A stretch of 64,000 nt of DNA. Source: Alistipes finegoldii DSM 17242. GTDB taxonomy: Bacteria; Bacteroidota; Bacteroidia; Bacteroidales; Rikenellaceae. Shown here in pieces: positions 60,801 to 64,000 of this stretch. Within the stretch, counting starts at the first letter, position 1. Each line of letters opens with the position of its first letter. The translations under genes were made by a program, and so were the position numbers. Below the pieces are notes generated by a model, which was given only the letters and a program-made list of their open reading frames with translations, was not told the origin of the DNA and did not search any database. Where the stretch lies: positions 2,993,501-3,057,500 of the forward strand of contig NC_018011.1 of NCBI RefSeq assembly GCF_000265365.1, in the 5' to 3' direction.

Positions 60801-63800
60801 CGAACTACAAGAGTTATTAACCCCCGAGGAATACGAGGCGGCCCGAGCATCCACGACTACATCATTCTACACACCGCCCGAGATCGTTTCGTCCGTCTGG
60901 GACATGATCGAGCGGCTTGGATTCGCCGGTGGCTCCGTGCTGGAACCGTCGGCAGGTATCGGACACTTTTTCGGGCTTATGCCTGCTGCGTTGAGTGCAA
61001 AATCCAACCTTGCGGGTGTAGAAATCGACGAGATTTCCGGACGCATCCTGCGGGCACTCTATCCGGATGCAACCGTAAGGGTTGAGGGTTTCGAACAGCA
61101 GCGCATCCCCAATAATCGGTACGACCTGATCGTTACGAACGTGCCGTTCGGGGCGATCAAAGTACACGACACGTTCGACAAAGACCTGTCGGCCAAGTTC
61201 GACATTCACGACTATTTCATCGCCAAAAGTGTACGCAAGCTCAAACCGGGCGGGCTGGGGGTGTTCATCACCGCCACCAGCACGCTCGACCGCAGCACAG
61301 CTCTGCGTAACTGGGTCGTTGCCGACGGCAACGCCGATTTTATCGGGGCTGTACGTCTGAATACAGCGACATTCAAACAAGCTGCGGGTACTGAAACATC
61401 CGCAGACATCATCATCATCCGTAAACGGGACGAGGCCGGGCAGTCGTCATACGCGGCGAATATGCAGACCACGGTTTTGGAGCGCGAGGCTCCATATATT
61501 AAGTACGTCAAAAATGATAAAGGTCGATTTACAAGCGAAGATGCCACGGCACGGATGGTTTACAACAAATATTATTTCGATCATCCCGAGTTCATGGCCG
61601 GGCAGATGCGGTTCGGCTTCGAAAGTGGTGTAGAAATCCGTCCCACCGAGCAGCGCTGCATTCCGGTTGTGGCTATCGACCAAAACCAAGTTATAAAACA
61701 ATTCATCGCGTCACTCCCGACTGATCTGTATTCCGTAACCCCCTCGGTTCCGGAACAAACTCGGACTATGATAGCCCCAGATGGCACCAAAGAGGGTGCC
61801 CTTACGCTGATCGACGGCAAACCGCATATAGTCCAATTCGGGTCTGCAATCCCTGTGGATTGGAACCGCCAGAACGTAAAGGGCCGTAGTAAAACCGTAG
61901 TATTGAAAGAGTATTTGGAGCTTAAAAAGACCATATACGACCTACTCGATGCAGAAAACAAAGACCTGCCGAATATCGAACGGTTACGGGCAGAACTTAA
62001 TAATCTTTACACCAAATTCACCCACCGGTACGGTACACTTTCAAAGAATACAAGCCTTACATTTCTGCGGGACGACGTAGACTATCCCGCAATCGCAGCT
62101 ATTGAAAATGTCGAAGAATCGAATAATCCGGGTGAAAAGAAAAGATTTACCATAACCAAGTCTGATATTTTCTCTCGCAGGGTCATTGAGCCAGTACGTC
62201 AGCCAAAAGCCGAAAACGAGAAAGATGCAATCGCACTTTCGCTTTATCACCGTGGCCGCCTCGACCTGCCCTACATCGCCGAATTACTCCATAAGTCGCA
62301 AGAGGACGTACAAGATGCAATGCTTACGCAGGAACTTGCATATATCAACCCCGTTACAGGTCTTGTTGAGGAACGCAGCGAATACCTATCCGGCAATGTC
62401 CGCGACAAATTATTACAGGCAGAACAGGCCAATGAAAACGGCCTGTTCAACGCCAACATCCGCGCATTGTCGAAGATCATCCCGCTGGACGTTCCGTTAC
62501 CGCAGATAAAAATTTCGCTGGGTAGCACATGGGTTCCAACCGAGCTATACGAACGTTTTTTTCACGAGAAGTTCAACGTTGAGGCGAAGATCACCAAAAC
62601 TGCGGCTAACAAATATATTGCACGAATAACCAACAAAGGGAACACGGTCGATGCGAGCATGGGTGTAGCGGATGCCCCCGGCAGCAGGCTCGCGCTTGAC
62701 CGAATGAACAAGACCCAAACCTACCTATCAAAAAAGGAGTGGGACAGCCTTACGAACAAGGAAAAGAAAGTTAAAGACCCCGAAGCTATGGCGCAGGCAG
62801 CCATAAAGCAGACGGAACTGGATGAGGCTTTCGAGCAATGGTGCAAGCAACAAGACGAGGCGACCACCGACAAACTGACTGAAATATACAATACGGCATT
62901 TAACAGTATCGTCGAACGTCAGATCGACGTTTCGACATTCGACTATTTCCCCAATGCCGCGCACACGAAGAAACCCCGTGAACATCAAAAAATCGGGGTT
63001 ATGCGTGGGTTGCAAGGCCCGACCTTACTTGCGCATGAGGTCGGCACCGGAAAAACGATCACGCTCATTTCGACGGCAATGGAAATGCGGCGGCTCGGAA
63101 TAGCTCATAAGCCCTGTATCGTCGTTCAACGTTCGACCTATGAGCAGTTTGTAAACGAAATCAAATCATTATATCCCGCGGCCCGCGTGCTGGTACCCTC
63201 CGCCAAAGACCTTACGGCATCCCAGCGGCAACAGCTTTTCGCCAAAATCGCCTACAACGATTGGGATATTGTCGTTTTGTATCACGGTTATCTGGATGCT
63301 ATACCCGATGATCCTATTAGGGTCAATCAGTATATCGACGGATTGATCGAGGAAAAGGTAGAGCAGTTGAAAGAGGTTGAGGCAAGCAATCCCGACAATG
63401 CGAAACGACTGGCCTACGGCATTAAGAAAGAAATTGAGGGGCTGGAGAAGAAAAAAGTAGGTAGCGAAAAATCAATAAAAGAGGAGGAAAAGGTAAAATC
63501 TAACGCTCGGGCCCAAGCTCAACGGCTACTCGACCGTCGCACGGATGAAACCATGACCTTTGAGCAGTTAGGCATTGATGCGTTATTGGTAGACGAAGCA
63601 CATGCCTATAAGAAACTCGGTTTTACAACCGACCTGCAAAACATTAAAGGAATCGACCCGGCAGCGTCCCAGCGGGCACAAAGTCTACGGCTGAAATCAA
63701 CCTATATTCTTGAAAATAATAGCGGGAAAAATGTTGTCCTCGCCACCGGAACGCCGATTTCCAACACGATGGCGGAAATGTGGACTTTCATGCGCTACCT

Positions 63801-64000
63801 GCTGCCGCAAAACGTATTACAGGAATACAACATAGACACTTTTGATGCCTTTGCAAGCAATTTCGGGAGTATCGAAGAATCTGCGGAATTTGGAACAAAC
63901 GGGAAATTTAAGGTCGCTCAGCGTTTCGCCAGCTATTCGAATATGCCGGAATTACTGGCGATCTGGCAGCAGATCGCGCATGTCGTATTGACGGAGGATG
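54886..64000 (+). CDS. Giant polyvalent protein: ejection-like N-terminus, LPD modules, N6-adenine methylase and SNF2-type helicase (3' end outside window)
   Basis: Read in frame 1 from the ATG at 54886 (MPLPELTPEQLEQ), there is no stop through 3038 codons to the window edge. Order: ejection-like hydrophobic region (about 240-480, SLPYMAGFGATSKIG); SH3-like segment (about 685-725); conserved polyvalent modules at about 866-970 (SIEDVILRDVASGLKF), 1500-1570 (GQLNTGFDPEILAIGTQM) and 1640-1790 (ALGWEHKTDKKGKTLYAET, NIAPAGGDG, APADITVGEMAEL); methylase with LEPSAGIGHF near 2018 and NVPFG at 2085; helicase with HEVGTGKT at 2717-2724, DEAH at 2903-2906 and ATGTP at 2954. This recalls P1 DarB and BmhA of Bacteroides ICEs, which carry the same methylase-helicase pair. 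It probably protects incoming DNA from restriction after injection (inference). Confidence 0.85.
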   Translation, partial: MPLPELTPEQLEQLNAISGLGKTRKRKDAPSGDNLPDVAPADLMQTALQQDDNAGFEPFSLPERTPDMDNEVYEGLIKESLQQQLGAIYDRARQRADANRTKMLAPFDEAIEADIPAWKKAFIAQAKSSTLRSPSGLGGDDTYLMQATERALKLLNQKTVKDKQAGDKSSGIAREVFDWGTLGDLATMGFGELGENIAITRALKKAAKGEHLTPTERDMIDLLRYGELINQYTAQRGGPTTGAKVGSGIAASLPYMAGFGATSKIGSSGANTLGKMLLKKEAKTLLGKGLRKLGEYTASAAVMTPLQAGTYSNYHERAQGQYEVKDNGEVVEHLEPQYNLMYKAAADSFTDVFTEHIGGELGAGVKKVLGWPVEQIGRRLGIKLSLDRFLPGYTRSKYLTDFRNRTLWNGPVDEWLEEVAGGVMSPLLTGEHERWKENLSGENLWTTFLTTSLMGAGFSALELPNVASYAHKNHVLKTQEKKALSSIENETLRAQVFEAMQKPTMAEQSQALAAIDWQAANINQIDAAHAADYTRFHIERQILDGMELGDTQGKQIQQTAQTANAWAYRGVDGKSPTEDIITGQRADGKAYVVLSGNLDTEGPDGTLFVLDTETGTPTQIDRAEFESFASTPVAEFSAEQLQISEQQAAAEHQKRQQRQDMEIGTEAGIDPDEVVRVVAPEAPQYTNGDEVVTTDGVRGRITGKHGSSYVLQLDDGQFVSAPLHTIKGPASQIQETDPTEAAIPLGNNDTNSGQADIMPTDVTPQEDVAARLAETMQAAVGKDEAPRAIQRMIDGTTDANQVQIYSAALERLQNKSKGMPRSTQSPVAEGPAAAVPARNPRPDIPKFKRETPTPYAKPAAELGDYLSIEDVILRDVASGLKFAWKDNGQRRGLARELGFSGSESERRSRVGILSPDGMTPDQYAERLYFQYGAGNNEGNGYRWDMDDMTIKDAVLDVLSRIHSPRQAYMAAAQLHQIEPHPYDDMTGEEYEQMQEHEARVAQMQDELLYDSAFVEWAGQTTPEQWAEIDNLFTEGTDNFAENANFEALAAKPAPTTEQTPKTTSNDNNSQRTEQPAPAADGESSSDVGRGERSDPRTGDDADFGQPESEPRAVRHGRGLDAISGDLTDEERKVAEDAAASTDATVEQLRAALKRKQAQYTREKQSIGSAYNEDNQTILFEQPQNTAEGNLFDVPRDFSQQVVETILKPLQAEIDNLQETIFKVEASKGKIIADAIAAHRAQQRLSFNDTPQAAPQAPVGPKSTDAEFTPAVRTEYNQYLTHAIKTFPDKVFSILHNDLIKAGFVRDVRRLAKKDATAAIKLVAEVNAAAEKYAGKQVLTSRHSIFAELEKMQAAQASASMKATSPSTEQSSIFKPTEHTRHSKTGAELYSVKLADRVERAIFDDLKKRAKAHDGYYSSYTRSFLFNTSEDAEAFRAEQKRPDMQATPAPLNDMPAAPETYTGNNAGHLVPAVSAEKKSDTEYNAAEKPTEYGAQNKLVTSERYEELKRQMRAKLGQLNTGFDPEILAIGTQMAAFHVEAGARRFADYARRMLADLGEAIRPYLKPTYVGALHMPGMEEYTAQMDTYSDVMHFDLDSLDKPQSAAGQGAAPSPAIVPEADTQRRLAGRYDTTGTTEKDIHETGNLRPEKKFRKDLTQFSKELVKALGWEHKTDKKGKTLYAETNIAPAGGDGSITLLPADSEYGIYINIPVHPSGYIASSDYTDDLVIEDILGAGSPILYRVCTTTKSYLLDAPNRYAPADITVGEMAELAKNELNSYIRRKNAPEPTTPDASDGTKPNNHENPANNTDRMGPDSPLGNGRIPAGDASAYVPRGTEGVGNVDRGNRRQSVGLEESGAGERERPAVSRRTVPGTSETGLLSGGTRANHDQRGTDGRDRRRSGKNSRNHVIERGRDIAPHGEVSKIKANLSAIRLVKQLEAEEREATADEKAVLEQFTGWGGLSSVFKGGNSYFNELQELLTPEEYEAARASTTTSFYTPPEIVSSVWDMIERLGFAGGSVLEPSAGIGHFFGLMPAALSAKSNLAGVEIDEISGRILRALYPDATVRVEGFEQQRIPNNRYDLIVTNVPFGAIKVHDTFDKDLSAKFDIHDYFIAKSVRKLKPGGLGVFITATSTLDRSTALRNWVVADGNADFIGAVRLNTATFKQAAGTETSADIIIIRKRDEAGQSSYAANMQTTVLEREAPYIKYVKNDKGRFTSEDATARMVYNKYYFDHPEFMAGQMRFGFESGVEIRPTEQRCIPVVAIDQNQVIKQFIASLPTDLYSVTPSVPEQTRTMIAPDGTKEGALTLIDGKPHIVQFGSAIPVDWNRQNVKGRSKTVVLKEYLELKKTIYDLLDAENKDLPNIERLRAELNNLYTKFTHRYGTLSKNTSLTFLRDDVDYPAIAAIENVEESNNPGEKKRFTITKSDIFSRRVIEPVRQPKAENEKDAIALSLYHRGRLDLPYIAELLHKSQEDVQDAMLTQELAYINPVTGLVEERSEYLSGNVRDKLLQAEQANENGLFNANIRALSKIIPLDVPLPQIKISLGSTWVPTELYERFFHEKFNVEAKITKTAANKYIARITNKGNTVDASMGVADAPGSRLALDRMNKTQTYLSKKEWDSLTNKEKKVKDPEAMAQAAIKQTELDEAFEQWCKQQDEATTDKLTEIYNTAFNSIVERQIDVSTFDYFPNAAHTKKPREHQKIGVMRGLQGPTLLAHEVGTGKTITLISTAMEMRRLGIAHKPCIVVQRSTYEQFVNEIKSLYPAARVLVPSAKDLTASQRQQLFAKIAYNDWDIVVLYHGYLDAIPDDPIRVNQYIDGLIEEKVEQLKEVEASNPDNAKRLAYGIKKEIEGLEKKKVGSEKSIKEEEKVKSNARAQAQRLLDRRTDETMTFEQLGIDALLVDEAHAYKKLGFTTDLQNIKGIDPAASQRAQSLRLKSTYILENNSGKNVVLATGTPISNTMAEMWTFMRYLLPQNVLQEYNIDTFDAFASNFGSIEESAEFGTNGKFKVAQRFASYSNMPELLAIWQQIAHVVLTED
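58079..58285 (+). CDS. Nested small ORF in the +1 frame of the giant gene
   Basis: 68 codons from the ATG at 58079 (frame +2), ending TAG at 58283-58285. The predicted protein (MTTIRKEPSNLRLRRM, VVATLAEANGVTPEQVMM, MDADWTQYPAT) has normal helical amino-acid composition. The giant frame over the same bases reads low-complexity Gly/Arg/Ser/Asp-rich linker. The bases before the ATG are A-rich (ACAGAACAAACACCAAAG), as expected for a Bacteroidetes start. No family recognised; may be an overlapping gene. Confidence 0.45.
   Translation: MTTIRKEPSNLRLRRMAKVVATLAEANGVTPEQVMMRISDNRKANREQFDMDADWTQYPATLPTKNER
60254..60607 (+). CDS. Nested small ORF in the +1 frame of the giant gene, just before the methylase
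   Basis: 117 codons, or 107 from the ATG at 60284 preceded by AAAACCAAACAACC. The protein (TIQTEWARTALWEMAEYLPG, LVTWIEETVDKALDWKKAAL, ISEEQMAEIVADLEKIAE) looks like a real helical protein and weakly recalls the DUF1896-type small proteins found beside ICE methylase-helicases. The giant frame here reads Arg/Gly/Ser-rich linker. It ends about 9 codons before the methylase module. Confidence 0.5.
   Translation: MPRTAQNQTTMKTLRTIQTEWARTALWEMAEYLPGMLLRMYREEPRELVTWIEETVDKALDWKKAALANGSDPQLVEELFRERLKPDYCPEEPEPITISEEQMAEIVADLEKIAETM

Larger units (their letters stand above)
40889..64000 (+). mobile_element. Integrated prophage-like element, left end and 23 kb of its body
   Basis: Starts at the broken tRNA-Ser and continues to the window edge. 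Markers are a tyrosine integrase beside the junction, lower GC than the host part, replication/HU/methylase genes, a podovirus gp10-like tail protein, ejection-like proteins and a giant polyvalent methylase-helicase. No conjugation genes are seen in the window, which favours a temperate podovirus over an ICE; capsid, portal and large terminase have not been seen and should lie further right. The exact crossover point is uncertain by a few bases of the anticodon loop. Confidence 0.8.

Noticed and set aside
40889..64000. Integrative conjugative element
   Set aside because: A methylase-helicase of the BmhA type is common in ICEs, but no relaxase, coupling protein or Tra genes occur in the window, while a gp10-like tail protein and ejection-like genes do. 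It stays possible because the right part is unseen.
1..64000. CRISPR arrays, rRNA operons and insertion sequences
   Set aside because: No regularly spaced repeat array, no rRNA sequence and no transposase or terminal inverted repeats of an IS were seen.

Overview
The window looks like the chromosome of a high-GC gut Bacteroidales, most likely Alistipes or another Rikenellaceae. The reasons are the Bacteroidetes-type promoters (TTTG about 19-20 nt upstream of TAnnTTTG), A-rich start regions without Shine-Dalgarno sequences, the housekeeping proteins, and the lipoprotein glycosidases. The assignment is an inference from sequence, not a database result.

Left part (1-40552), GC-rich host chromosome. 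It opens with the minus-strand run ychF, gltX, galM. Next comes a carbohydrate and phosphate-ester catabolic locus (3884-18948): a GH3 beta-glycosidase, a divergent XylR-type regulator, a GH92 alpha-mannosidase lipoprotein, an EEP-family phosphodiesterase, a PI-PLC/GDPD-like domain fused to alkaline phosphatase, an MGH1/trehalase-like glycosidase, a metallophosphoesterase, a ROK kinase and a GH20 hexosaminidase. No SusC/SusD pair is present. Such a set could take apart a phosphorylated glycan, for example a phosphomannan or a GPI-type glycan (inference). From 19104 to 40552 lie a repeat-rich conserved protein, rsmI, a DUF389 membrane protein, a lipid A-type acyltransferase, a glycosyltransferase, an AraC-GyrI regulator, glnS, an outer-membrane protein, a SpoU methyltransferase, panB, guaB, a DUF3795 protein, guaA, an organophosphate antiporter-like MFS protein, an SGNH esterase, a DnaQ-like exonuclease, a porin, tpx and a small monooxygenase. 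Two related structured leader elements of about 145 nt lie directly upstream of panB and guaA.

Right part (40889-64000), an integrated element of different composition. A promoter and the 5' half of a tRNA-Ser(GCU) stop exactly after the anticodon loop, and foreign DNA follows. It carries a tyrosine integrase, small early genes, a DUF4373-type replication-like protein, an HU protein, a PP-loop (PAPS reductase-like) plus radical SAM pair, a D12 adenine methylase, an AT-rich cargo pair (zincin-like lipoprotein and small lipoprotein), a podovirus gp10-like tail stabilisation protein, an HTH/small-terminase-like protein, two ejection-like proteins, and an ORF open for at least 3038 codons. That ORF has ejection-like and polyvalent modules, an N6-adenine methylase and an SNF2-type helicase. 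I read the element as a temperate podovirus-like prophage whose giant DarB-like protein is probably packaged and injected. Two small, protein-like ORFs lie nested in the +1 frame inside low-complexity linkers of the giant ORF. The right end of the prophage is outside the window.
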